Below, piece after piece: positions 8,429 through 16,784 of a DNA stretch of 54,266 bases. The stretch is from assembly GCA_947177165.1 (NCBI GenBank), contig CAMWTP010000038.1:1-54266 (forward strand). The letters are read 5' to 3'. Source of the DNA: an uncultured Lachnospiraceae bacterium (GTDB lineage Bacteria > Bacillota > Clostridia > Lachnospirales > Lachnospiraceae). Position 1 is the stretch's first letter. Every line of letters starts with the position of its first letter. The position numbers and the translations under genes were made by a program. The notes beneath the pieces were generated by a model. That model did no database searches. It was given only the letters and a program-made list of their open reading frames with translations, and had not been told where the DNA came from.

Positions 8429-9967
8429 TTAACCTAACAGGCTGAGAACACCCTGGTTTGCCTGATTGCTCTGTGCGAGCATGGACTGGCCTGCCTGCGA
8501 GAGGATGTTGGCGTTGGAGTACTTCACCATCTCTGTCGCCATATCCGTATCGCGGATCTGGCTTTCTGCAGCTGTCGTGTTCTCCACGACATTATCCAGG
8601 TTGTTGATTGTGTGCTCTAAGCGGTTCTGTACTGCACCGAGCAGGGAACGCTGTGCGGATACGGTTGCGATGGCATCCGAGATGGAGTCGATCGCGTAGG
8701 TGGCGCTAGTGCCTGTCGAATCCTTTACATTCAGGCCGTCAATGCCAAGTCCTGCTGTGTCGAGTGCCTTGATGCCCACACCGATCTTGTTGGTCATGTC
8801 GGCATCCGCGCCTACGTGGAGTGAGAAGTTGAAGTCTTCCTTTACCGTGTACTGGCCTTTGTCGAAAGTGAAAGTGACCTTCTTCGCATCCGTGATGGGG
8901 GTAGTGTCCGAATCTGTTGATAAATCGAGGATTTTCGTTGGATCTGCTGCATCCTTTATCACTATATCCACGTTGGAATTCTCCTTATTTGCGCCGATAT
9001 TGTTGGCGAGACCGAGCTCCTGTCGGATCATCTTGTAAGCCTGCAGATCCGTTATGTAGGCTGCGTCAATATCGTCAATATCATCATGAGGAAGAGGCCC
9101 GACTCCCGGAGTTGGCTCATCGTCGACAAGTACATGGTATGTCTTTCCGTTGTACTTGACAGTACTGCCTGCTTCGGATGCTTTGTCGAGGATGCTGGTG
9201 AGTGTCAGAATGTTTTTGTCTGCATTCTCCTGTGCGGCATCGGTGACAATCGTGTACTGGGTGCCATCGACATCAATATGTGCGCCTGCCATTGCCGCGG
9301 CATTGACAGCGTCCGGATCGGCAGTCATATCAGGCTGACCGTATTTGCCGGCTGTAACAGCCTTTATAACAGCATCATGTATCAACGATGGCGATATATT
9401 GGTGCCGATCGTGTATTCTTTACCCGCAATCGTGATGGTATCGCCGAGTTTTAATGCGTTCATCGTGAAAGAAGCCCTTGTCGCATTCTGCGTGATGGTT
9501 CCGTCGAGACCAGCGTCCTTGGCATTCAGATACCTGGTTACTTTGTCAGTATCCCCTTTCAGGAGATACATCTCGTTGAACTTCGTCGTCTCAGACACGC
9601 GGTCGATCTCCGTGAGGAGCTGGTCGACCTCATCCTGGATGGTCTGGCGGTCAGAGAGGGCATTGGTGCCGTTTGACGCCTTGGTCGCAAGCTCGTTCAT
9701 GCGCTGCAGCATGTCGTGCACTTCGGTGAGCGCTCCTTCTGCAGTCTGCACTGCGCTGATGCCGTCTTCCGCGTTCAGCGAAGCCTGTGTCAGTCCCCGG
9801 ACCTGTTTTCTCATCTTTTCAGAAATAGAAAGACCTGCCGCGTCATCCGCTGCACGGTTTACCTTGTAGCCTGATGACAGCTTCTCTGCCGATTTGGAAA
9901 GTGTTCCCTGTGTGATGCCCAACATTCTGTTGGAGTTCATTGCCCTTAGATTGTGCTGTACTACCAT
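8429..9967 (-). CDS. Flagellin on the minus strand (512 aa)
   Basis: Filament subunit, close in both ends to the flagellin at 5126 (MVVQHNLRAMNSNRMLG; NNLDNVVENTTAAESQIRD; NQANQGVLSLLG). It is the only flagellin in the opposite orientation. The variable region (about 150-430) has the same kind of beta units (AGKEYTIG, DGTQYTIV, NGKTYHVL) but is longer. Start at 9967: the family N-terminus MVVQHN begins here and GGAGG lies 8 bases upstream; the extended frame from 9982 would translate the ribosome site. The 160-base leader contains ACATGGAGG, another CsrA-like sequence. A sigma-28 promoter is present at 10142-10168. Its likeness to the partial flagellin at position 1 suggests duplication with inversion of the intervening block, or gene conversion. 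Confidence 0.96.
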   Translation of the reverse strand: MVVQHNLRAMNSNRMLGITQGTLSKSAEKLSSGYKVNRAADDAAGLSISEKMRKQVRGLTQASLNAEDGISAVQTAEGALTEVHDMLQRMNELATKASNGTNALSDRQTIQDEVDQLLTEIDRVSETTKFNEMYLLKGDTDKVTRYLNAKDAGLDGTITQNATRASFTMNALKLGDTITIAGKEYTIGTNISPSLIHDAVIKAVTAGKYGQPDMTADPDAVNAAAMAGAHIDVDGTQYTIVTDAAQENADKNILTLTSILDKASEAGSTVKYNGKTYHVLVDDEPTPGVGPLPHDDIDDIDAAYITDLQAYKMIRQELGLANNIGANKENSNVDIVIKDAADPTKILDLSTDSDTTPITDAKKVTFTFDKGQYTVKEDFNFSLHVGADADMTNKIGVGIKALDTAGLGIDGLNVKDSTGTSATYAIDSISDAIATVSAQRSLLGAVQNRLEHTINNLDNVVENTTAAESQIRDTDMATEMVKYSNANILSQAGQSMLAQSNQANQGVLSLLG

Positions 9968-10141
9968 AACAAATACCTCCATGTGTTTCTATGGTGATTA
10001 ATCTGACAAAATGGTCAGCGCATTACTCCATGGACAATTCCTTTTGCCAGGGCAGTCTTTTCTGCAGGTATTGCATCCGCCATTTATTACGTAAACTGGT
10101 GCTATATAATTTGCATGATATGCAAAACTATATTAACATAT

Positions 10142-10168
10142 ATATCGGATAATATCTATAGATTCTTA
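10142..10168 (-). promoter_or_regulatory. Sigma-28 promoter of the minus-strand flagellin
   Basis: Read on the minus strand: TAAG (10168-10165), 15-base spacer, TCCGATAT (10149-10142). Exact spacing, and the same -10 as the promoters at 4896 and 621. Confidence 0.88.
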
Positions 10169-10204
10169 AACATTTTTAGATATATTTATCAAATCGTTAC
10201 GTTT

Positions 10205-10318
10205 CATTCCCATGCCAAAGTAGTGGGAATCATGCACCAAAATCTGTTATAATTCACACCTTGGGAACATATAAGCTGAAAAAACTGGCGTGGGTGTAAA
10301 TTGTAACGATTGTCAGGA
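10205..10318. repeat. Palindromic dispersed repeat, copy A (uninterrupted)
   Basis: This segment shares long blocks with 22750-23010: GCCAAAGTAGTGGGAATCAT, then CTGTTATAATTCACACC, then ATAAGCTGA, then ACTGGCGT and TGTAAC. The ends are roughly inverted repeats (CCATGCCA / TGGCGTGGG). Compared with copy B it lacks a 27-base segment and the inserted 112-bp element, so it represents the empty site. It lies in the spacer between the minus-strand flagellin and flaG. Confidence 0.85.
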
Positions 10319-10378
10319 TGATACATAATTTTTCTGTTGTTTTTTCAGCTATTTTCGTATAAAATAAAGTTATACCAT

Positions 10379-10405
10379 TAATTTTTCAATAAAATTTGAC
10401 GATAT
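10379..10405 (+). promoter_or_regulatory. Sigma-28 promoter of the flaG-fliD-fliS operon
   Basis: TAAT (10379-10382), 15-base spacer, GACGATAT (10398-10405). The -35 matches 3 of 4 and the -10 6 of 8 consensus bases. The -10 is identical to that of the site at 24022, supporting the call. The leader is about 150 bases. Confidence 0.72.
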
Positions 10406-10560
10406 AGTAAATGAAATCATTGTGATTGCAGTTTGTATTTAGAAAATAAGTAACTGTTCAAGACACAATTCTGCACGGCTTGAGGCCTGTGATAATGGGA
10501 TGCTGAACGGTTGCAAGAATTGCATGAAGAATGCGCATGCGTGACATGGAGGTGATTAGC

Positions 10561-11022
10561 ATGTATATGGAGCCTGTATCAAGGGGGAAAACCCGGCAGC
10601 AGACAGTTTCGACCGCTCAGACCATTCAAACCGTTCAGACAGTGAAGGCACCCGAACAGTCGTCAACATCTAAGGCTGCGGAGGCCAGAAAAGCAGAATC
10701 CACGGATGGAGTAATGGATGTACAGATCGCTAAAGAATCAGATGAATCAGTAACGTTGTCGATCCCGGCTGACAGACAGCTCATCGACGAGCAGCAGAAT
10801 GTCAACCTCGACAAGCTGAAGAAAGTCATGGAAAAGGCTGTTGCATCATTGCCTCATTCCGCTGCAAAGTTTGGGATTCATGAGAAGACAAACCGCATTG
10901 TCATAAAACTGGTGGACAGGGATACGCAGGAGGTAATCAAGGAGATTCCGCCTGAGAAGACACTGGATCTGCTGGCAAAGAGGATGGAACTTGCGGGTGT
11001 GCTGGTTGATGAGAGGACATAG
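10561..11022 (+). CDS. flaG: FlaG family flagellar protein
   Basis: Small protein (153 aa) of the FlaG/YvyC family, encoded upstream of fliD in many bacteria and linked to filament length control. The first ~60 residues are low-complexity Q/T/A-rich; the conserved part (about 65-153) includes LDKLKKVMEKAV, KFGIHEKTNRIVIKLVDRD and EVIKEIPPEKTLDL, the family hallmark. Start ATG 10561 follows GGAGGTGATT; the upstream in-frame ATGs at 10531 and 10546 lack a ribosome site. First gene of an operon with fliD, fliS and a chaperone, driven by a sigma-28 promoter. Confidence 0.93.
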   Translation: MYMEPVSRGKTRQQTVSTAQTIQTVQTVKAPEQSSTSKAAEARKAESTDGVMDVQIAKESDESVTLSIPADRQLIDEQQNVNLDKLKKVMEKAVASLPHSAAKFGIHEKTNRIVIKLVDRDTQEVIKEIPPEKTLDLLAKRMELAGVLVDERT

Positions 11023-11100
11023 CAGGTCAAAATAGTAAGAAAAGTGTAACTATGAGGTAATGTATAGTTGCGGAGAAGTATGTAAATTGGAGGGATTACA

Positions 11101-13356
11101 ATGTCAGATTTATTGAGAATGACAGGTATGTATTCAGGTATGGATACGGAGGCAGTAATACAGCAGCTGGTTGCGGCGAAATCAACCAAAGTGACGAATT
11201 TAAAGAATGATCAGAAGAAACTGGAGTGGAAGACATCTCTGTGGCAGGATCTGAATAAGAGGATCTACAAACTCTATACAGGCACGCTGTCTAACATGAG
11301 ACTGGCGGGCAGTTATGCCAAGAAGAAGACGACGGTTTCCGATCCGACGAAGGCGACGATCACGGCGGGTGACGGGGCAGTTAACGGAGTGCAGTCACTG
11401 GAGGTAAAGCAGCTTGCGAAATCGGGATATCTGACAGGTGCCGTTATTTCCAAGAAAGTAAATAAAGTTACAGGGGATACGAAGCTTTCAGAACTGAATG
11501 TAGGCGGCGGAACTATGGAACTTACAGTCAATGGAGTGAAGAAGGCAGCGACAATAACGGTTGATCCTGATGACACGATTGATGATTTTATCACGAAATT
11601 CAATAATCAGTTTGCCAATAGTACGGATGATGTCAGGATGGAGCTGAAAGACGGCAAGATAACAGTGACAGGGGCAAATGGCGGTGATCCGGCTGGCGGT
11701 GCGACTTTCGGATTTTCTACCACTGGTTCAACAGGACAGAGTGTTGTGGCGGCTCTTGGACTGTCTGATATGACACCGAGTGACAATGTGGCAGGAATTG
11801 CTACAGGCAAGAAGATCCGGCTTCCAGGCGACACATCGAAGGACGAGACGAACACAACCCTTGAAGAGTTAAATATCAAGGGAGGTAAACTGAGAGTTCA
11901 GGCAGGGGGCAAAGATTTTGAAATAGAAGTCAACAAAGATATGACAGTTGACAGCTTTATTTCAGCGTTTAACAAGAAAAATGCCGATGAAGGTACCGGT
12001 CTTAAGATGAGTGTCGAGAACGGCAAGATATCCGTGGAAGGTCCGGCTGACGGGTCATCCTATACGCTTTCGAGTACCAGTGATACTGCTGGCAACACAC
12101 TCCTGCAGGGATTCGGGCTGCGGGATTACGGCGGAGTTGCACAGAGCGGTAAGATAACAGGTTCAATGATTTCAAAACTGAATCCGGATCCGGTCAGTCC
12201 CGATTATGCATTGGGTTCCAAGCTCTCAGAGATTGATTCAAGTTTAGTCGGACAGAGACTGACGCTTACAGTCGGACAGGGCGCTGATGCAAAGGAGACT
12301 ACGATAGAGATTACTGCTGAGACAAAGATCAGTGAACTTTTGAACTCATTGCGGGAAGGCGGTGTCAATGCGTCCTTTGATGAGACAAACCAGAGATTTT
12401 TCATCAGTTCTACAGGAACAGGCACAGCGAAGGAGTTCAAGCTGGAGGGAACAAACAATGCATTGGCATCTCTTGGCCTTGATACCAGTGCTGCTTATGA
12501 GAATGGTTCGACAGCTACGAGAATCTGGGCGGAGGATGCACAGATTACGTTAAATGGTGCAGAATTTACATCTGACACGAATACATTTACGATCAACGGA
12601 CTCAGCATCACGGCAAACGCATTGACGACAGACGGACCAATCTCCATCACGACAGACACCGACTATGACGGCATCTATGACATGATCAAGGACTTCATTA
12701 CAGAGTACAACGACATCATGAATGAGATGACGAAGCTCTACAACGCTGATTCGGCCAGAAAGTACACCATGCTCTCTGACGAGGAGAAAGAGGCCATGAG
12801 CGATGACGAGGTTGAGACGTGGGAGAACACGATAAAGGATTCCCTGCTCAGAAGAGACAAGGATCTCAACACGGTTATGCAGTGTATGATAGGCGCTGTC
12901 AACAAAGGCTACGATATAGGTGGCGAGACATTGTATCTTGTCAATTTCGGTGTAGGTACAGGCAGCTATTTCGATACAGAGAAGGCAGAGCGCAACGCGC
13001 TTCATATCATGGGTGACAGTGACGATGAGAAGTATTCGGATGAGAAGAACAAGCTCAAGGAAGCGATTGCAGCGGATCCGGATAAGGTGATCGAGCTCTT
13101 CACGACCATGAGTAAGGAGATGTACAATTCTCTCCAGAAGACGATGGCGAGCACGGAGTACAGGAGCATCTACAAGGTATATGACGACAAGCGCATGAAG
13201 ACCGAGTATGATGACTACACCAAGAGAATCAAGGAAGCACAGCAGAAGCTGGATGATTACGAGGATAAGTGGTACAAGAAGTTCTCTGCGATGGAGGTGG
13301 CATTGTCGAAGCTGCAGTCCAGCCAGAACTCTCTCGCAAGTATGCTGGGACAATAA
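11101..13356 (+). CDS. fliD: Flagellar filament cap protein FliD (HAP2)
   Basis: Filament cap of 751 residues that folds and inserts flagellin subunits at the growing tip. The N-terminus MSDLLRMTGMYSGMDTEAVIQQLV is the standard FliD start (G-M/L-D-T/V-E...I..LM), followed by coiled coil (about 30-60). The middle has two or three repeated FliD modules with signatures LSELNVGGGTMELTVNG, LEELNIKGGKLRVQAGG and KLSEIDSSLVGQRLTLTVG, each followed by a T-I-D/S-F-I-x-x-F/L segment; such repeats make it longer than the usual 450-650. The C-terminal part has KDFITEYNDIMNEMTKLYN and a final coiled coil ending SSQNSLASMLGQ. Ribosome site GGAGGG precedes ATG 11101. Second gene of the flaG operon, followed by fliS after a hairpin. 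Confidence 0.96.
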   Translation: MSDLLRMTGMYSGMDTEAVIQQLVAAKSTKVTNLKNDQKKLEWKTSLWQDLNKRIYKLYTGTLSNMRLAGSYAKKKTTVSDPTKATITAGDGAVNGVQSLEVKQLAKSGYLTGAVISKKVNKVTGDTKLSELNVGGGTMELTVNGVKKAATITVDPDDTIDDFITKFNNQFANSTDDVRMELKDGKITVTGANGGDPAGGATFGFSTTGSTGQSVVAALGLSDMTPSDNVAGIATGKKIRLPGDTSKDETNTTLEELNIKGGKLRVQAGGKDFEIEVNKDMTVDSFISAFNKKNADEGTGLKMSVENGKISVEGPADGSSYTLSSTSDTAGNTLLQGFGLRDYGGVAQSGKITGSMISKLNPDPVSPDYALGSKLSEIDSSLVGQRLTLTVGQGADAKETTIEITAETKISELLNSLREGGVNASFDETNQRFFISSTGTGTAKEFKLEGTNNALASLGLDTSAAYENGSTATRIWAEDAQITLNGAEFTSDTNTFTINGLSITANALTTDGPISITTDTDYDGIYDMIKDFITEYNDIMNEMTKLYNADSARKYTMLSDEEKEAMSDDEVETWENTIKDSLLRRDKDLNTVMQCMIGAVNKGYDIGGETLYLVNFGVGTGSYFDTEKAERNALHIMGDSDDEKYSDEKNKLKEAIAADPDKVIELFTTMSKEMYNSLQKTMASTEYRSIYKVYDDKRMKTEYDDYTKRIKEAQQKLDDYEDKWYKKFSAMEVALSKLQSSQNSLASMLGQ

Positions 13357-13398
13357 ATAACGAATTCGTAATATTATAGGTGAAAAAGGTAAGTACAA

Positions 13399-13422
13399 CG
13401 CGAACCCTGAAAGGGGTTCGCG
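13399..13422 (+). promoter_or_regulatory. Intercistronic hairpin between fliD and fliS
   Basis: CGCGAACCC, loop TGAAAG, GGGTTCGCG: a perfect 9-bp stem with no T run after it. More likely an mRNA processing or stability element, or a partial attenuator setting the FliS/FliD ratio, than a terminator. Confidence 0.7.
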
Positions 13423-13439
13423 TAGAAAGAAGGAATTGC

Positions 13440-13892
13440 ATGCTCAAACAAAATGGATACGCACAATATCAAAACGCGAAGATTATGACGGCCTCACCAG
13501 CAGAGCTGACACTGATGCTCTATGATGGGGCGATTAAGTTTGGAAACGTAGCCATCCTGGCAATGGAAAACAAGGATCCTGCAAAGGCACATGAGAATAT
13601 CGTCAAGGTCGAGAAGATTATCCAGAATTTCAGGGACACGCTTGACAGGAAGTATGCCGTATCGCAGGAGTTTGAAAATGTGTACGTATATCTGTTGAGG
13701 CGATGCCACGAAGCAAATATAGCCAAGGACCCCGAGATCATGGAGGAAGTGTTAAAGCATCTGCGTTCCATGAGGGATAACTGGAAAGAGGTAATGAAGA
13801 AGGTTGCCGGGGATAAGAGCAATCCGGTTGCGCAGGCGAGAGTGGCAGGCGGACAGGGCAATGCAGGCGCTTACAAGAGAACCGGAACCTGA
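13440..13892 (+). CDS. fliS: Flagellin export chaperone FliS
   Basis: Cytosolic chaperone (150 aa) that binds the C-terminal D0 helix of flagellin and prevents premature polymerisation. Diagnostic N-terminus: NGYAQYQNAKIMTASPAEL, then LMLYDGAIKF, as in all FliS. The four-helix body follows (KAHENIVKVEKIIQNFRDTL). The start is ATG 13440 with GAAGGA upstream; the longer frame from 13380 would run through the hairpin at 13399. With at least seven flagellins, its binding partner pool is unusually broad. The short C-terminal tail (QARVAGGQGNAGAYKRTGT) is glycine-rich and likely disordered. Confidence 0.95.
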   Translation: MLKQNGYAQYQNAKIMTASPAELTLMLYDGAIKFGNVAILAMENKDPAKAHENIVKVEKIIQNFRDTLDRKYAVSQEFENVYVYLLRRCHEANIAKDPEIMEEVLKHLRSMRDNWKEVMKKVAGDKSNPVAQARVAGGQGNAGAYKRTGT

Positions 13893-13918
13893 TCGGATAG
13901 TATGGAAGGGGAACAGAC

Positions 13919-14395
13919 ATGACAGAAAGTTATCTGCAGATTATGACAGAAAGTCTGGAAAAGAAACTTGAAGTACTTGACAAAGTCTATGAGATCAACA
14001 AGCGTCAGCTGGCGGCATCGACAAAGAGGCCGTTTGATACAGAGGCATATGATGCGATCATGGATGAAAAGGGCGGTCTGATCGATGAAATCAACCGACT
14101 GGACGATGGATTCACATCAACCTATGAGCTTGTCAGGGAGGAGGTACAGAGCAATCCCGACAAGTACAGGGAAAAGGTTCAAAGGATGCAGGATCTGGTC
14201 AGGGAAGCCGTTGACAAGGGGGTCTCGATCGAGGCGCAGGAGCAGCGCAACAAGGCTTCGATGGAAGCCGCTCTGACTTCGAAACGTCAGGAGATCAGGG
14301 AGCGCAAGATGACAGCGAGTGCAGCGACAAAGTATTACAGCGCTGTCAGTAAGTTGAATACGATCGATCCACAGCTTATGGATCGCAAGAAATAG
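13919..14395 (+). CDS. Probable flagellar export chaperone (FliT/FlgN type)
   Basis: 158 residues, entirely helical and charged with no cysteine. It sits directly after fliS (26-base gap) where clostridia usually encode a FliT- or FlgN-like chaperone for the cap or hook-associated proteins. Visible features are LEKKLEVLDKVYEINKRQL (helix 1), IMDEKGGLIDEINRLDDGF (the segment E/D-K-G/R-x-L-I-D/E-E-I-x-x-L/M-D typical of FlgN) and a C-terminal helical hairpin. Ribosome site GGAAGGGG before ATG 13919. The function is inferred from position and helical pattern; sequence alone does not separate FliT from FlgN. A terminator hairpin follows at 14419. Confidence 0.75.
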   Translation: MTESYLQIMTESLEKKLEVLDKVYEINKRQLAASTKRPFDTEAYDAIMDEKGGLIDEINRLDDGFTSTYELVREEVQSNPDKYREKVQRMQDLVREAVDKGVSIEAQEQRNKASMEAALTSKRQEIRERKMTASAATKYYSAVSKLNTIDPQLMDRKK

Positions 14396-14418
14396 GATTG
14401 TTATAACGTCATGGATGA

Positions 14419-14456
14419 CGCGCAGGCATATTTGTATCAGTATGCCTGCGCGTTTT
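14419..14456 (+). terminator. Terminator after the flaG-fliD-fliS operon
   Basis: CGCGCAGGCATA, a 10-base loop and TATGCCTGCGCG form a perfect 12-bp stem followed by TTTT. It separates the cap/chaperone operon from the two glycosyltransferases and excludes an upstream start for the first of them. Confidence 0.88.
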
Positions 14457-14488
14457 ACGTACAAAAATGCGTAAGGGGAGGGCAAAAT

Positions 14489-15559
14489 ATGTCAAAAGTG
14501 CCGGTATCGGTATGCATTATAGCAAAAAACGAGGAAAAATTCATAGAGGACTGTCTGAAACATTTGCTGCCGTATGGCATGGAGATTATTGTGGCGGACA
14601 CAGGTTCCACGGACAGGACGAGAGAAATTGCGGAGAAATACGCTGATCAGGTGGTTGACTTTGAGTGGATCAATGATTTTGCGGCAGCCAGAAACTACTG
14701 CGCGTCCTTTGCAAAAAATAACTGGATCCTGGCGATTGACTGCGACGAGATCGTGCAGTCGATCGATATCAGAATTCTGAGAATGCTGATGCAGAAGCAT
14801 GCAAAGTATACAGGAGTGCTTCGTCTGAAAAATATCACGGACAATGGCAGGGGAAATAAAGGATATGTCAACACGGATGTGCCGCGGATGTACAATAAGA
14901 ATTTCTATACCTTTGATTATCCCATTCATGAGCAGATCGTTCCTATCGATCCTGCAAAGCGGGAGGATCCGATGGATGGTTTTCTGCTCCCGATCGATAT
15001 TATTCATCACGGGTATGCGCTTGACGATGAGACCATGAAAAAAAAGCAGATCAGAAATCTCGAGCTGCTCTATCAGGAGCTTGAGACGGCACCGGACAAG
15101 GGATATGTCTATTTTCAGATCGGTCAGTCGCAGTTGACGCTCAACGGCGCAGAGGAGGCGATAGAGGCATATGAGAAAGCGATGGAGTATGTGTCGGATC
15201 TGGGAAAATATTATGTGCCGGAGCTGATCATGTCCCTGGCAAATACATATGGCGATGCGGGCAGGATACCGGATGCACTGGCATTGATGGAGAAATATGC
15301 GAAGGACTTTAATACAGCGAAGTATGTGTATGCCTACGCAAATATTCTGTGGAGAGATGAACAGATATTGAAAGCGCTGGGAAATTATATCAAGGTGACA
15401 ACACTGCCTGATCTGGGAACGCTTGGCGGTGAACTGACGGACTGCTATGGCAGGATCATACAGATCTATGAAGCGTTTGGGGAGAAGGAGATGGCGGAGA
15501 ATTTCCACCAACGGTTTCTCGCGTACCATGCGGACAAGGAGCGGGTGACCAACGCATAA
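14489..15559 (+). CDS. Family-2 glycosyltransferase with TPR-like C-terminus (probable flagellin glycosylation)
   Basis: 356-residue GT-A fold enzyme. The nucleotide-sugar binding start (VPVSVCIIAKNEE), ADTGSTDRTREIAEKYAD and the metal-binding motif AIDCDE (D-x-D type, about residue 85-90) are clear. From about 210 onwards, helical repeat units (YFQIGQSQLTLNGAEEAIEAYEKA; AYANILWRDEQILKALGNY) suggest TPRs for protein binding. This architecture occurs in peptide- and flagellin-modifying transferases. Start ATG 14489 after GGGGAGGG; the frame from 14411 begins inside a terminator. The next gene is a paralogue of identical length. The location between the cap operon and flagellins makes O-glycosylation of flagellin the likeliest role; the sugar is not predictable. 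Confidence 0.88.
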   Translation: MSKVPVSVCIIAKNEEKFIEDCLKHLLPYGMEIIVADTGSTDRTREIAEKYADQVVDFEWINDFAAARNYCASFAKNNWILAIDCDEIVQSIDIRILRMLMQKHAKYTGVLRLKNITDNGRGNKGYVNTDVPRMYNKNFYTFDYPIHEQIVPIDPAKREDPMDGFLLPIDIIHHGYALDDETMKKKQIRNLELLYQELETAPDKGYVYFQIGQSQLTLNGAEEAIEAYEKAMEYVSDLGKYYVPELIMSLANTYGDAGRIPDALALMEKYAKDFNTAKYVYAYANILWRDEQILKALGNYIKVTTLPDLGTLGGELTDCYGRIIQIYEAFGEKEMAENFHQRFLAYHADKERVTNA

Positions 15560-15601
15560 ATAACCGAATAAGACAGGCACAATAGGGGGAGAAATCAAAT
15601 T

Positions 15602-16672
15602 ATGTCTAAGATACCGATTACAGTATGTATTATTGCCAGAAATGAGGAGGAGCATATCGAGCAGTGCCTGAAACATCTGAAAAAATACGACTGGGAGATC
15701 ATCGTGACAGACACCGGCTCAACAGACCGCACGAAGGAGATTGCCGAAAAATATGCGGATCGGGTGGTTGATTTTGAGTGGATCGATGATTTTGCTGCCG
15801 CGAGGAACCACTGTGCTTCCTTTGCGAAAAATAACTGGATACTGGTCGTTGATTGTGATGAGTATGTCACCAATGTTGACATCAGCGCATTGCGGATTAT
15901 GATGCAGCGGTATCCGCGCTACGTGGGGGTGATGCGGCTCACCAACCTGATTCCCAAGAACAGCGGGGAAAAAGGGTATGTCTCGGATGATGTGCCGCGG
16001 ATGTACAATAAGAATTTTTATCAGTATTTCTTCCCCATCCATGAGCAGATCTGCACTACAGAATCGGGTAAAAGCAGGGATTCCCTGGAAGCTTTTCTGC
16101 TTCCGATGGAAGTCATTCATCATGGATATGCCCTGACAGGCGAGGCGATGGAGAGAAAGCAGAGAAGGAATCTGGAGCTTCTCCAGAAAGCCATCGAGAA
16201 GGACGGCGGAAACGGATACCATTATTTCCAGATGGGACAGTCCTACTTTGTGCTTGATGATATCGACAATGCCATCAAAGCATATGAAAAAGGACTGGGC
16301 ATGACAGAGAGCGCGGAGCATGTGTATGTGCCGGAGCTGATCATGTCGCTGGCGAAGGCATACTGCCGGAGGGACAGGTTCCCAGATGCGTTGGAGCTCT
16401 TGGAGAAGTACAACAGTATCTACAATTCAGCGAAGTTTACATATGAATATGCGAATCTGCTCAGGGAGAATGGCAGGATCGTCAAGGCACTGATGCTGTA
16501 TGTCAAGGTGACTACGATGAAAGATCTGGAGACGCTGGGAGAAAACCAGCTGTCATGCTATGCCCATATTATAAATATTTACAGAGGGATGGGAAATATG
16601 GAGATGGCAGAGCTGTTTGACCAGAAGCTTCAGCAGTGTGTGGCGGAGAGAGAGCGTGTGGTGAATAGTTAA
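15602..16672 (+). CDS. Family-2 glycosyltransferase, paralogue of the preceding gene
   Basis: 356 residues, clearly homologous throughout to the gene at 14489. Shared segments include IPITVCIIARNEE, TDTGSTDRTKEIAEKYAD, DDFAAARNHCASFAKNNWI, VVDCDEYV (metal site) and DVPRMYNKNFYQYFFPIHEQ. The C-terminal helical repeats are also kept (YFQMGQSYFVLDDIDNAIKAYEKG). It follows after 42 bases with a GGGGGAG ribosome site, so the pair is a tandem duplication in one transcript. Two related enzymes may add successive sugars or act on different flagellins. The flagellinolysin-type gene starts 112 bases downstream with no terminator between, so readthrough is possible. Confidence 0.88.
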   Translation: MSKIPITVCIIARNEEEHIEQCLKHLKKYDWEIIVTDTGSTDRTKEIAEKYADRVVDFEWIDDFAAARNHCASFAKNNWILVVDCDEYVTNVDISALRIMMQRYPRYVGVMRLTNLIPKNSGEKGYVSDDVPRMYNKNFYQYFFPIHEQICTTESGKSRDSLEAFLLPMEVIHHGYALTGEAMERKQRRNLELLQKAIEKDGGNGYHYFQMGQSYFVLDDIDNAIKAYEKGLGMTESAEHVYVPELIMSLAKAYCRRDRFPDALELLEKYNSIYNSAKFTYEYANLLRENGRIVKALMLYVKVTTMKDLETLGENQLSCYAHIINIYRGMGNMEMAELFDQKLQQCVAERERVVNS

Positions 16673-16784
16673 TTTGCTTTTTCGTTTGATTTAAGGAGGT
16701 GAGGCCTGGCAGGATTGATACATGCCGCTTCATGGATGAGGGTTACGCGGCGCCTAACGATAAGGAAATCAGGGGGAAAAATTT

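Noticed and set aside
12550..13398. 282-codon minus-strand frame opposite fliD
   Set aside because: It is the antisense of the FliD C-terminal coding region; Leu/Ile/His-rich translation typical of a shadow frame.
14492..15676. 394-codon minus-strand frame opposite the first glycosyltransferase
   Set aside because: Antisense shadow of a well-supported glycosyltransferase, no ribosome site.
16756..16763. AACGATAA before the proteolytic flagellin as a sigma-28 -10
   Set aside because: The -35 position reads TGAG and the transcript would start about 15 bases before the start codon, overlapping the ribosome site; too weak to call.
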